DNA of 64,000 bases from Photobacterium sanguinicancri (GTDB lineage Bacteria > Pseudomonadota > Gammaproteobacteria > Enterobacterales > Vibrionaceae): NCBI RefSeq assembly GCF_024346675.1, contig NZ_AP024850.1, positions 2,666,001-2,730,000 of the forward strand. The letters run 5' to 3'. Within the stretch, counting starts at the first letter, position 1, and every line of letters starts with the position of its first letter. This document shows, one piece after another, positions 54,804 to 63,580 of the stretch. Below the pieces are notes generated by a model, which did no database searches, had not been told where the DNA came from, and was given only the letters and a program-made list of their open reading frames with translations. Both the position numbers and the translations under genes were made by a program.

Positions 54804-56972
54804 TTATTTTTTCGACTCATAACTATAATTATAATAACCATAGTTACCGCCATAATAGCTGCTTGCTTTACGCACTACAGCGTTCAGGATAAAGCCTTTC
54901 ACTTCGATTCCGTTCTGTTCAAAGCGTTGTTTGGTCACTGCAATTTCTTTCGCTGTATTCTGGCCAAAACGTCCAACCAAGAGTGTTGTACCAGCGTGAG
55001 CACCCACAATTGCAGGGTCGGTTACCGCTAGAATTGGCGGTGTATCGACTATTACAATATCGTAATTTTCTGACGCCCAATCAATTAGCTCTTTAAAACG
55101 CGGGTGCATTAATAACTCAGACGGGTTAGGTGGTACGTTACCACGGCTAATAAAATCTAAATTCTCAACACCCGGCTGTTTAATTAAGCTTTCAATGCTT
55201 GTTTGACCTGACAGAAAATCAGATAAGCCGATTTTATTTACAACGGCTAATTGCTGTTCCATTCGGCCTTTTCGCATATCGGCGTCTATCACCAATACAC
55301 GTTGACCTGCTTTTGCAACTACTGCAGCCATATTAGCCGAAACAAAAGATTTACCAATACCAGGACTAGGGCCCGAGATCATTAAAATATTGTTTTTCGC
55401 TTCCATCATCGCAAAGTGCAAACTGGTACGTAAGCTTCGTAATGCTTCAATAGATAAATCGGCAGGGTTAGAGACGGCAAGCAAGGTTTGCTCAACCGGT
55501 AATAGTGTTTTTTTGTTGCCTCGTTTCTTCTCTATCTCTATTTGCCAGTCTGACATAGGCACACTTGCGTATACAGGCAAGCCTAACGCTTCAATGTCAT
55601 CTGGGTTTTCAACACCACGGTGGAAAGCGGCTTTAAGTAATGCAATCGCAACAGCCAGCATACCACCCAATAAAGTCGCTAAAACGACAATAAGAGGCTT
55701 CTTAGGTTTAACTGCTCGGGTGTAAGATTGTGCCACATCTAAAATACGTACATTACCAACAGTACTGGCTTTAACAATATTAAGCTCTTGCACTTTATTT
55801 AGTAGCTGAACATAAATCTGTTGGTTAACTTCCACATCTCGCGTCATACGCAGTATTTCACGCTGTGTTTTAGGCAACTTTTGTACTTGTTTATTTAATC
55901 GTTCACGTTCGCCTAATAATGTTTGACGTTTTTCAAGTAACGCGCTGTAGGCTGGGTGTTCTTTGGTAAAACGCTGTGAAATTTCACTTTCTTTAAATGT
56001 TAGCTCGTTTAACTGCGCTTCTAACTTTACCATTACCTCAAGTGTCGATTTAGCCTCTAAACCAAGATCTATCGAATCATTAGCTTGGCGGAAGCGGTTT
56101 AGCTTATCTTCTGCCGTAATCAGCTCCGATTTAATATCAGGTAAATGCTTACGCAAAAACGCCAAGCTATTTTCCGCTTCCGCCGAGTTACGCTCGACAT
56201 TTTGTAGAAAATAGTTTTGGCTAATATCATTTAAGACATGTTCAATGTCAGCGCGGTTTTCACCGGTTAACGACAGCTGTAAAATGCCCGTTTGTTTACC
56301 ACGTTCACTTACCGCTAAATCTTGTTGCAGAGCTTGAATGGCATCTAAACGTGATCGCTTGGCGATTGTAAATGTACTTTCATTGTCACCCGTTAACGCC
56401 GTTACAAATAAGCGATAATCGCCATTTTGTGCAAGTTCGTTGACTCTGCCCGTTAGCACTTCACGTTCATTGCTATCAACTAAGCTAAATGTACCTAACT
56501 CTGAATCCGTAACAATCAAATTAAATACAGGGACTTCAATGTGTTTAGGTATTTCAAAACGCGCGATAGATATAAATGATTCATCACCCGTAATACGAGC
56601 TAAGCCTTTACCAATCATTGGCAAATAATTAGGCACAGCAACCGTCGTTAAATTTAACTTATCAACGGTTTTTCCTAGCACCATCCGAGATTTAATAATT
56701 TCAATCTCTGTGGTTGCAGATGACTCTTGGGCGAATAATTCACCCATATCACCGAGTGCTGGCATGCCGCTGCTTTTCGTTTCAACTTGCAACAGCGCAT
56801 CAGCTTTATAAACAGGTGTTGCTAGCAAGGCATAACATACCCCGACAACACTGAAAATAATCGTAACCGCGATAATCATCCAGCGACTATCGACTAAAAT
56901 ACCAAACAGTTTCCCTAAGTCGATTTCATCTGACTCAGGCTGTTTAGGTGGTAAATTTTGAGAAATGCTCAT
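54804..56972 (-). CDS. wzc: Polysaccharide co-polymerase and BY-kinase
   Basis: 722 residues. Wzz domain with a first membrane segment (WMIIAVTIIFSVVGVCYALLATPVY, about residues 30-55), a long periplasmic coiled-coil part, a second membrane segment near 425-445, then the cytoplasmic tyrosine kinase: ISGPSPGIGKSFVSANMA (Walker A), VLVIDADMRKGR (Walker A'), IVIVDTPPIL (Walker B), and a tyrosine-rich tail SSYYGGNYGYYNYSYESKK for autophosphorylation. It controls chain length and export with Wza, and Wzb removes its phosphates. Confidence 0.96.
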   Translation of the reverse strand: MSISQNLPPKQPESDEIDLGKLFGILVDSRWMIIAVTIIFSVVGVCYALLATPVYKADALLQVETKSSGMPALGDMGELFAQESSATTEIEIIKSRMVLGKTVDKLNLTTVAVPNYLPMIGKGLARITGDESFISIARFEIPKHIEVPVFNLIVTDSELGTFSLVDSNEREVLTGRVNELAQNGDYRLFVTALTGDNESTFTIAKRSRLDAIQALQQDLAVSERGKQTGILQLSLTGENRADIEHVLNDISQNYFLQNVERNSAEAENSLAFLRKHLPDIKSELITAEDKLNRFRQANDSIDLGLEAKSTLEVMVKLEAQLNELTFKESEISQRFTKEHPAYSALLEKRQTLLGERERLNKQVQKLPKTQREILRMTRDVEVNQQIYVQLLNKVQELNIVKASTVGNVRILDVAQSYTRAVKPKKPLIVVLATLLGGMLAVAIALLKAAFHRGVENPDDIEALGLPVYASVPMSDWQIEIEKKRGNKKTLLPVEQTLLAVSNPADLSIEALRSLRTSLHFAMMEAKNNILMISGPSPGIGKSFVSANMAAVVAKAGQRVLVIDADMRKGRMEQQLAVVNKIGLSDFLSGQTSIESLIKQPGVENLDFISRGNVPPNPSELLMHPRFKELIDWASENYDIVIVDTPPILAVTDPAIVGAHAGTTLLVGRFGQNTAKEIAVTKQRFEQNGIEVKGFILNAVVRKASSYYGGNYGYYNYSYESKK

Positions 56973-57095
56973 TGTTAATTCCGATAATGAGTATTGTTAT
57001 AGACAAACACAGAGCAAGCTCTGTGTTTTCATAATGCTTTGTTAATGAAGAGTTCAATACACTTAACTCTTTACTCTTTTATAAATCTTTAATCT

Positions 57096-57524
57096 TTATA
57101 ACTTTTTAGCCCAAGCTTTAGCAGCATCATTAATTAATGCATAAGCATGATCAAATGCCTCGCGGCTTTGGCGGTATGGGTCTGGAATATCTTGTTGCCC
57201 TATCCATTGGCCGAATAGCATGGTTTTACCGCGCGCCTCAGGTGCGATATTGGCCACTGCGTCGATATGGCCTTTTTCCATCACTAAAATCAGGTCATAG
57301 TCACGGCACAAATCACTCGTCACTTGCTGTGCGATATGCCCGTCTAAGCTAACACCATGTTCTTGCGCGACTTGTGCTGCCATTTTATCGGCAGCTTTAC
57401 CGACCAATGCGCCAACGCCTGCTGAAGCAATTTCTTTTGCCGGCAATAACTTTTTCAGCATGTACTCACCAGACGGTGAGCGGCAAATATTACCCACACA
57501 TACCACTAAAATTTTATTAAACAT
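57096..57524 (-). CDS. wzb: Low-molecular-weight protein tyrosine phosphatase
   Basis: 142 residues from ATG 57524, preferred over ATG 57533 because AGGA is ten bases rather than one base upstream. The P-loop VVCVGNICRSPSGEY (C-x5-R) starts the protein, and the general-acid loop DIPDPYRQSREAFDHAY ends it. It dephosphorylates Wzc. The ATG shares a base with the wza TAA. Confidence 0.95.
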   Translation of the reverse strand: MFNKILVVCVGNICRSPSGEYMLKKLLPAKEIASAGVGALVGKAADKMAAQVAQEHGVSLDGHIAQQVTSDLCRDYDLILVMEKGHIDAVANIAPEARGKTMLFGQWIGQQDIPDPYRQSREAFDHAYALINDAAKAWAKKL

Positions 57525-58720
57525 TATGGCCATGTCCTTAGACGTAGTGCACCTTCAGTCAAGTTATTAAACCCAGAGATAGTCGGTAATAGTTGTTTTA
57601 CTACACGGTTCCAACGCGAAATTGGCGCTGCTGTCACATAGACAATATCGTAAGGTTGCAGTTCAAACTCTGTACCTATCACTAATGCAGACGCATCTTT
57701 TATATTTAATTGATAGATATTGGCGATAGGCTGTTGGCTAGCAGATTGTTGATTTTCTGCTGACGGCTCACCTTTTAATGCACTTGTATTCTGATTGCCA
57801 ATCGCGCTACGAATAACAAACACACCAGTTGCATCCGCTTCCAGTTCGTTAATCCCCCCCACACCACTTAACGCCTCGGTTAGGCTCATGCCTGCGCGAT
57901 CAATTTTAAGTAATTTGGGCTCTTTCACTTCACCCATTACAAATACTTTTTGCGCATCGTTACGGGGAATATGAACAATATCACCAGGTTCTAACAGGCG
58001 ATTTTGCATTAAATCACCACGTTGCATTAGGGCATGCAGCGAAAGGTTCTGCTCTTCACCATTGCGAGTAAGGGTTACATTACGCCAATCGGCGTCGGTA
58101 TTTAATCCACCAGCGCGGTTAACGGCGTCAAGTAATGTCAGTGGTACATTCGTTATCGCTTGTTGGCCGGGCTTATTCACTTCACCCGTGATGTAAGTTT
58201 TTTGCGAACGAAAAGCCGCAACATTAACATCAACTTGAGGCGTTTCAATAAACTTCGCCAAGCGCGTTGCCATCTCTTTACGAATTTGGGTTACGGTTTT
58301 TCCTTCTACTTTGACAAAGCCAATGTAGGGGTAAAAAATGGTGCCATCGGAATGTACCCAGTTACCTGATTCACTCGAACTACGGTATGAACCAGCAGGT
58401 ATGGTTAATTCAGGGTGATCCCAAATAGTGACATTTAAGATGTCACCAGGGCCGACACGGTACTGATAACGTGCCAATTGCGCATCTAAACTTGGATTTG
58501 TTCTAGACGCCGCTTTTGGTGTTTTAAATTGCCCAACAAGCTGCGTTGTTAGTGGGTAAACATTAACGCGGTCGTCAATATTATTTGCATTGTTCGTATC
58601 TGTCTGTTCTGGTTCAATAACATTTTTATTATCAAGATTTAAGTGTGAACCAGGTACAGCACAGCCTACCAGCAAGGTGGATGCCATTGCAGTAATGAGT
58701 AGCTTCTTTTTAAAATCCAT
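57524..58720 (-). CDS. wza: Outer-membrane polysaccharide export lipoprotein
   Basis: 398 residues from ATG 58720. The frame is open to 58834, but the lipoprotein signal [26 protein letters not shown] begins at this ATG, with the lipobox [28 protein letters not shown] is the export-domain start; SLBB-type repeats follow ([23 protein letters not shown]) and the C-terminal amphipathic end is [19 protein letters not shown], which forms the outer-membrane helix barrel. It is the exit channel. A JUMPstart/ops element lies about 80 bp upstream. Confidence 0.95.
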   Translation of the reverse strand: MDFKKKLLITAMASTLLVGCAVPGSHLNLDNKNVIEPEQTDTNNANNIDDRVNVYPLTTQLVGQFKTPKAASRTNPSLDAQLARYQYRVGPGDILNVTIWDHPELTIPAGSYRSSSESGNWVHSDGTIFYPYIGFVKVEGKTVTQIRKEMATRLAKFIETPQVDVNVAAFRSQKTYITGEVNKPGQQAITNVPLTLLDAVNRAGGLNTDADWRNVTLTRNGEEQNLSLHALMQRGDLMQNRLLEPGDIVHIPRNDAQKVFVMGEVKEPKLLKIDRAGMSLTEALSGVGGINELEADATGVFVIRSAIGNQNTSALKGEPSAENQQSASQQPIANIYQLNIKDASALVIGTEFELQPYDIVYVTAAPISRWNRVVKQLLPTISGFNNLTEGALRLRTWP

Positions 58721-58802
58721 GAGTTCAAATCGTCGTAGTATATGTGAAGGGATTAGCAATAGTTTTTCTGCGCTTGCTGCATAATCAAAGCTGTTGATTA
58801 CA

Positions 58803-58845
58803 CACGCTACCGCCCTTGGGATGTCAGCCCCCAATCTGCTATCGA
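58803..58845 (-). promoter_or_regulatory. JUMPstart with ops element upstream of wza
   Basis: On the minus strand GGCGGTAGCGTG (58814-58803) is an exact ops-type sequence, and the preceding bases GCTGACATCCCAAGG match the rest of a JUMPstart element (GCTG...CCAGGGGCGGTAGCGT). Ops recruits RfaH and NusG-like factors to RNA polymerase, aiding transcription of long capsule operons. Confidence 0.88.
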
Positions 58846-59303
58846 AAATGAATCTGCATATTTTATGTCTTCACTTGATCTTGACTAACAGAGCAGCGCT
58901 AGACGTTAAACTGCCAATATATACAAGGCTCTCCCACTCTAAGAGCAGCCCTCCATGTATTAAAAAACAGCGGTGTTATTTTACGTAATTTAATTACCAA
59001 AATAAAGAGGTATCAGCCCTCCATTTTTGAGCTTGGTCTCAAAATGATGCGATTACTTACATCCATCTGTGCCATAAATCCCCCTCTAGACTGGCAATAT
59101 TGCATCGAACTTGAAAATAACAGTTTGCTTTAATTTTAATTTTATTTCGTCATTAACGCTTGTCGTGCGACACCTTGTTAATTATTCGTTTTTGAAAGCA
59201 ATGCAACATTGCTTAACACCGCGTAACCGCATATTATTGCATCAGAAGGTTCCCTTCTTTTGATATTTATTTAGAACGATTTTAGAACAAGTAAGGACAA
59301 CTT
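58846..59303. other. Divergent intergenic region between wza and yjbE
   Basis: About 460 bp without a gene. It should contain the promoters of the wza operon (minus) and the yjb operon (plus). An 11-bp direct repeat CAGCCCTCCAT occurs at 58946-58956 and 59014-59024, possibly a regulator site. No clear pair of -35/-10 boxes was chosen by eye. Confidence 0.5.
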
Positions 59304-59606
59304 ATGAAGAAGACAGCATTGGTAATGCTTGCTGCACTTGCTATGTCTGGTTCAGCAATTGCTGCAACTGAGACTGCAGGTACTGCTGGCGCAACAACAG
59401 GCACATCTACAACAGCAGCAACAGCGACTACAACAACAGCCGCAACGGGTACAGCAGCTGGTACAGCTGGTGCAGCTACAGCAGCCGTTGGTGGTGTTAC
59501 TGCTACCACTATCGCGGTTGGCGTAGCAGCAGCAGTTGCAGTTGTTGCCGTTGCCGATTCAGGCAGCAACAACTCTACAACGTCTGTATCTGCACCTGCA
59601 GCATAA
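59304..59606 (+). CDS. yjbE: YjbE-like secreted Ala/Thr-rich protein
   Basis: 100 residues. MKKTALVMLAALAMSGSAIAA is a Sec signal peptide with an AIA-A site; an Ala/Thr/Gly repeat-like stretch and a hydrophobic GGVTATTIAVGVAAAVAVVAVADSG segment follow. AAGGA lies eight bases upstream of the ATG. It is the first gene of the yjbEFGH set, which in E. coli affects exopolysaccharide production under Rcs control. A large hairpin separates it from yjbF, and its paralogue is at 1-345. Confidence 0.82.
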   Translation: MKKTALVMLAALAMSGSAIAATETAGTAGATTGTSTTAATATTTTAATGTAAGTAGAATAAVGGVTATTIAVGVAAAVAVVAVADSGSNNSTTSVSAPAA

Positions 59607-59638
59607 CCCTGTAATTTGACGGGGTTATTAATATAGCG

Positions 59639-59706
59639 AACCACACCCTATACCATACCCATCAACCAACTCTATATACTGGGTGGGGATGGTATAGGGT
59701 GTGGTT
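59639..59706 (+). terminator. 18-bp perfect hairpin between yjbE and yjbF
   Basis: Arms 59639-59656 and 59689-59706 are perfectly complementary over 18 bp around a 32-base loop, followed by ATTTTTAT. The long loop is unusual for an intrinsic terminator; partial termination or mRNA protection would make yjbE more abundant than the genes after it. Confidence 0.65.
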
Positions 59707-59742
59707 ATTTTTATCTATTTATCTAATTTAAGTTGCGCTAGG

Positions 59743-60456
59743 ATGCGAAGATCTCACTTCACAATCCCATTCGGTGGGATTTTTTTATGCCTAACACTGC
59801 TCACGGGCTGTAGTCAAAAGTTCCAAGATGTCAACGACACAGCAAAACTGGCCTTATTTGGCGATGACGACACACAGCTTTCAGCCCAAGCTATTAACCA
59901 GCTACCTTATGCCAGCATGTATGCGCGTATTGGTGATGGTCCTCAGGCGTTCATGGTATTAGCCTTTGCAGAACAAGATATTGTCTCAAGCTCGCCAACC
60001 TCAGCCAATCAACCCAATGCCCCACTATTAAAATGGCTATCAGCCGATCGCGGCTTACTTGTTACTCAAGCTGGACGCATAACAAAAACAACGTCTCTCG
60101 CCCAAGGGAACTTAGTGGCGACCACCAGTAAGACTATCGACCCTTTGGCGCTGGGTTTACACAAGGCTTCGACGCCTAAAACTTGGACTCGTACCCTTGA
60201 TTGGCAACCAGGTTACCATTTTGGTTATACCATCAATTCCGCATTTTCGAGCGGATCCGAGCAAGTCATCGTCATTAACGAGCAGCCTATCGAGAGCTTG
60301 TACTTTACTGAAGACGTTAACGTACCAAGCTTAGAGCTGAGCTACCAAAATGAATTTTGGCTAAACCCTATAACGGGTGCCGTTATTAAAAGCCGTCAAC
60401 AGCTCGCCCCTGGTTTGCCTGTGGTCGAATTTTCAATCTTGAAACCATTTTCTTAA
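59743..60456 (+). CDS. yjbF: YjbF-like lipoprotein
   Basis: 237 residues from ATG 59743; the frame is open from GTG 59701, but that start lies inside the hairpin. MRRSHFTIPFGGIFLCLTLLTGCSQ is a lipoprotein signal with lipobox LTGC. The mature part is the YjbF/GfcB type, with PYASMYARIGDGPQAFMVLAF, WTRTLDWQPGYHFGYTINSAF and EFWLNPITGAVIKSRQQLAPG. It is probably an outer-membrane lipoprotein accessory to polysaccharide secretion. Ribosome-binding site is weak. Confidence 0.88.
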   Translation: MRRSHFTIPFGGIFLCLTLLTGCSQKFQDVNDTAKLALFGDDDTQLSAQAINQLPYASMYARIGDGPQAFMVLAFAEQDIVSSSPTSANQPNAPLLKWLSADRGLLVTQAGRITKTTSLAQGNLVATTSKTIDPLALGLHKASTPKTWTRTLDWQPGYHFGYTINSAFSSGSEQVIVINEQPIESLYFTEDVNVPSLELSYQNEFWLNPITGAVIKSRQQLAPGLPVVEFSILKPFS

Positions 60457-60466
60457 GGGTAATATC

Positions 60467-61306
60467 ATGAAATCGTTACTTACCCCTTTGCTGCTCCTCG
60501 TATTGTCATTGCTAACAGCTTCAGCTACTTATGCAGAGACAGCAAATACCAGGGTACAAATACATACAGGCCAAGCTCTGGATCAAGGTCAAGGTCTAGC
60601 TCAAAGTAAAAGCAAACAAATCACTCTGAGCTATGCGAGTGCTGTGCGCACCGAGCAAGTTTTGAAAGACGCGCAATTACAAATCGCTAAACACTCATTG
60701 CTAACGACGCCTGTGTATTGGTTACAAGCCGCTATTTTCACTCAGCCTTTAGAGCAAGAAAAGTCTGCTTTATTAGCTTTAATTACAGAAAAACAAAGTG
60801 AATACGATATAACTGATGAACGTTATACTGCGCTAGCAGCACTGCATCAGTTTATTTCAAACAGTCACTTTGCTAAACGTGCACCGCTTCAATTGGATTA
60901 CGACCAAGCCCGAATCACCAATAGTGCGAATCCGTTATTATCAGGCGAATTAACACTGCAATTGCCTGCTCGTTCAGAGCAGGTTTGGGTACTAGGCGCA
61001 GTAACAGAAGCTGGTGTTATAAACTGGCAACAACGACTATCAACCGCTAAGTACTTAGATCAAGCTAAAGCGATTTCTGCGGCTGAGAATGATACTGCGG
61101 TTGTTATTCAGCCTGACGGCAAAATTCAGACGCACCCAATCGCCTATTGGAATGAGCGCCACCATGACATCGCCCCCGGTGCCATCATTTACCAGCCGTT
61201 TACTGGCGGTTGGCTGGCACCATTGGATAATTTGGGTTTTGACGCTTCAGGATTTAACGAGATAAACCAAGCGGCTGTTTCCCTACTAAGGGAGCGAGTA
61301 TTGTAA
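60467..61306 (+). CDS. yjbG: YjbG/GfcC-like periplasmic protein
   Basis: 279 residues with a Sec signal (MKSLLTPLLLLVLSLLTASATYA). The middle contains PVYWLQAAIFTQPLEQEKSALLALI and RAPLQLDYDQARITNSANPLLSGELTLQLPARSEQVWVLGAV; AYWNERHHDIAPGAIIYQPFTGGWL near the end is the conserved GfcC C-terminal piece. GfcC proteins carry ubiquitin-like folds and act with export outer-membrane proteins. AAGGG precedes the ATG. It ends in a TAATG junction with yjbH. Confidence 0.88.
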   Translation: MKSLLTPLLLLVLSLLTASATYAETANTRVQIHTGQALDQGQGLAQSKSKQITLSYASAVRTEQVLKDAQLQIAKHSLLTTPVYWLQAAIFTQPLEQEKSALLALITEKQSEYDITDERYTALAALHQFISNSHFAKRAPLQLDYDQARITNSANPLLSGELTLQLPARSEQVWVLGAVTEAGVINWQQRLSTAKYLDQAKAISAAENDTAVVIQPDGKIQTHPIAYWNERHHDIAPGAIIYQPFTGGWLAPLDNLGFDASGFNEINQAAVSLLRERVL

Positions 61307-63507
61307 TGAAAAAAACAAACACTTTTGCGCTTTCGGCGTTAGCACTTGCGTTAGCGCCTCTTAGCCATGTTCAAGCCGATGAGTTTGACTCCCCTGCATT
61401 TACCCCTTCACAATCTGATTTTGGTGGCGTGGGTTTAATGCAAATGCCAACCGGGCGCGTTGCCAAAGAAGGTGAATTTACCTTAGGCGCTACCTATAAC
61501 GATGAATATCATCATTATACGGTTTCACTGCAGCTGCTCCCTTGGATGGAAACCACTATTCGTTATACTTTAGTGCAAGATTTACTGTATAGCGGTGACG
61601 AAGGGTTTAGTGGCCAAACTAAATATACCGATAAAGGCATCGACGTTAAGTTCCGCCTGCTAGAAGAAAGTTACTGGCTGCCAGAAACCTCTATTGGTTT
61701 GCGTGATATAGGCGGTACAGGGCTATTTGATGGTGAATTTATTGCCGCCAGCAAACATGTTGGCCCGCTTGATTTTACCTTAGGGGTTGGTTGGGGCTAT
61801 ATCGGCAACAGTGCTAATTTAAGTGGCGATAAAGCAGCAGGCCGAGATTGTGGCCGTGATACCTCTTATAAAGGTAAAGGTGGTCAAGTTGATTACAGCC
61901 GTTGGTTCACTGGTTGTGCTGCCGTCTTTGGTGGGGTTGAATACCAAACGCCTTGGGCACCGCTGCGCTTAAAGGCTGAATGGGATGGCAACGACTATAA
62001 GAGTGACTTTCCTGTTACTCGTGGCCGTATCGACATGCCGCAAGATAGCCAAGTCAACTATGGCGCCCTATACCGTTTAGGTCACTGGGGTGACATGCGT
62101 TTAAGTTATGAACGCGGCAATACTTGGACCTTTGGCGTTAACCTAAGTACCAACTTTAATGACTTAACCACGACCTGGCACGATGAGCCGAAAGTTACTT
62201 ATACACCGACATCACCACAAGCAGATGTCAGCACAACAGATTGGCAACGAGTGAAAGAGCAACTTGCGACCAATGCTGGTTATGATGATGCTAATATTTA
62301 CGTACAAGAAAAAGACGCCTTAACAGGCAGTAAGTCATCGATCACCGTGGTTGGTGATCAAACAAAATATCGTGATCGTAATGAAGCCCATGAACGTGCC
62401 GCGTTAGTGTTAGCAGAGACAGGGATTAACGTTGATGAGTATCGCTTGGTTGAAACCAAGAATCACCAATCGACCACTGAAACCCGTATTGATGCCGAGC
62501 AATTTGCCAAAGTTGCTAATCATGAATATATCGATGCCAACGTTGAAGACACTAGCTCAACCGCAACACCAACGGCAGCACAAGGGCGACAAGTTGCAAG
62601 TGCAGACAATGACTTCGATTGGGGAATTGCCCCTACACTGCAACAGTCATTTGGTAGTCCTGAAGCTTTCTATTTGTTTAACGTCGGTATTAATGCCAAT
62701 GCCTCTTACTGGTTAGGCAATCATGTTGAAGCCAGTGGTTCGGTGTATTTCAACATCTACGATAACTACGACCAGTTTAAGTACCAAGGTCCACCACCAG
62801 ATGGTACTGATTTGAAACGTGTCCGTACCTTGGTGCGTAGCTATATTAGCGATAATCCTGTGCGCCTTGATAACTTGCAATTGACTTGGATGGATCACTT
62901 TGGCGATAACTTCTATAGCCAAGCTTATGGCGGTTACCTTGAGATGATGTTTGGTGGTATTGGGGGTGAAGTTTTATATCGTCCAATGGGCAGCAACTGG
63001 GCGGTGGGTTTCGATGTTAACTATGTTAAACAGCGCGATCCAGAATCACCATTAGGTTTTTACAGTGAAGAGCGTCAGTTTGATTCAAGTACCGGCCGTT
63101 ACTACCGAGTACAAACGGGGACAGTTACAGGCCATGCAAGTGTATATTACACCCCGCAATGGAGCATATTGCCTGACACCTTATTGAAAGTAAGTGCTGG
63201 CCAGTACTTAACGGAAGATAAAGGGATGACAGTTGATTTCTCGAAACAGTTTGATAGTGGTGTAATTGCAGGTGCATTTGCATCTTTCACTAACCTATCG
63301 GCAGAGGAGTTCGGTGAAGGTAGCTTTACTAAGGGCTTCTATGTGTCGATTCCGTTTGATTTGATGACAGTGAAACCAAGTAACAACCGTGCAACCGTAT
63401 CTTGGGTACCGCTGACTCGCGATGGTGGCCAAATGCTAAATCGTAAGTACAGTTTGTACGATATGACCGATGCGCGATCACCTTGGTATAGCCGAGCCGC
63501 TCAGTAA
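61306..63507 (+). CDS. yjbH: YjbH/GfcD-like outer-membrane protein
   Basis: 733 residues, normal for the family. A Sec signal (MKKTNTFALSALALALAPLSHVQAD) is followed by FDSPAFTPSQSDFGGVGLMQMPTGRVAKEGEFTLGATY and many alternating aromatic beta-strand segments, suggesting a beta-barrel; a less barrel-like linker around residues 300-420 separates two barrel-like parts. It is predicted to be an outer-membrane component working with YjbF and YjbG. A strong terminator follows at 63526-63557. Confidence 0.92.
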   Translation: MKKTNTFALSALALALAPLSHVQADEFDSPAFTPSQSDFGGVGLMQMPTGRVAKEGEFTLGATYNDEYHHYTVSLQLLPWMETTIRYTLVQDLLYSGDEGFSGQTKYTDKGIDVKFRLLEESYWLPETSIGLRDIGGTGLFDGEFIAASKHVGPLDFTLGVGWGYIGNSANLSGDKAAGRDCGRDTSYKGKGGQVDYSRWFTGCAAVFGGVEYQTPWAPLRLKAEWDGNDYKSDFPVTRGRIDMPQDSQVNYGALYRLGHWGDMRLSYERGNTWTFGVNLSTNFNDLTTTWHDEPKVTYTPTSPQADVSTTDWQRVKEQLATNAGYDDANIYVQEKDALTGSKSSITVVGDQTKYRDRNEAHERAALVLAETGINVDEYRLVETKNHQSTTETRIDAEQFAKVANHEYIDANVEDTSSTATPTAAQGRQVASADNDFDWGIAPTLQQSFGSPEAFYLFNVGINANASYWLGNHVEASGSVYFNIYDNYDQFKYQGPPPDGTDLKRVRTLVRSYISDNPVRLDNLQLTWMDHFGDNFYSQAYGGYLEMMFGGIGGEVLYRPMGSNWAVGFDVNYVKQRDPESPLGFYSEERQFDSSTGRYYRVQTGTVTGHASVYYTPQWSILPDTLLKVSAGQYLTEDKGMTVDFSKQFDSGVIAGAFASFTNLSAEEFGEGSFTKGFYVSIPFDLMTVKPSNNRATVSWVPLTRDGGQMLNRKYSLYDMTDARSPWYSRAAQ

Positions 63508-63525
63508 CTGCTTTACTCACCAATA

Positions 63526-63557
63526 AAAAAAGAGCTTGTCGTTACAAGCTCTTTTTT
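63526..63557. terminator. Bidirectional terminator after yjbH
   Basis: Arms 63526-63539 and 63544-63557 pair over 14 bp with a 4-base loop, with A and T runs in the ends. It serves yjbH (plus) and the convergent partial gene (minus). Confidence 0.93.
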
Positions 63558-63580
63558 ATGACTATGAACCACTAAATAAT

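Noticed and set aside
59282..59644. A long minus-strand frame rich in Ala/Val over yjbE
   Set aside because: It is the antisense of the repetitive Ala/Thr codons of yjbE and has no ribosome-binding site or start context of its own.
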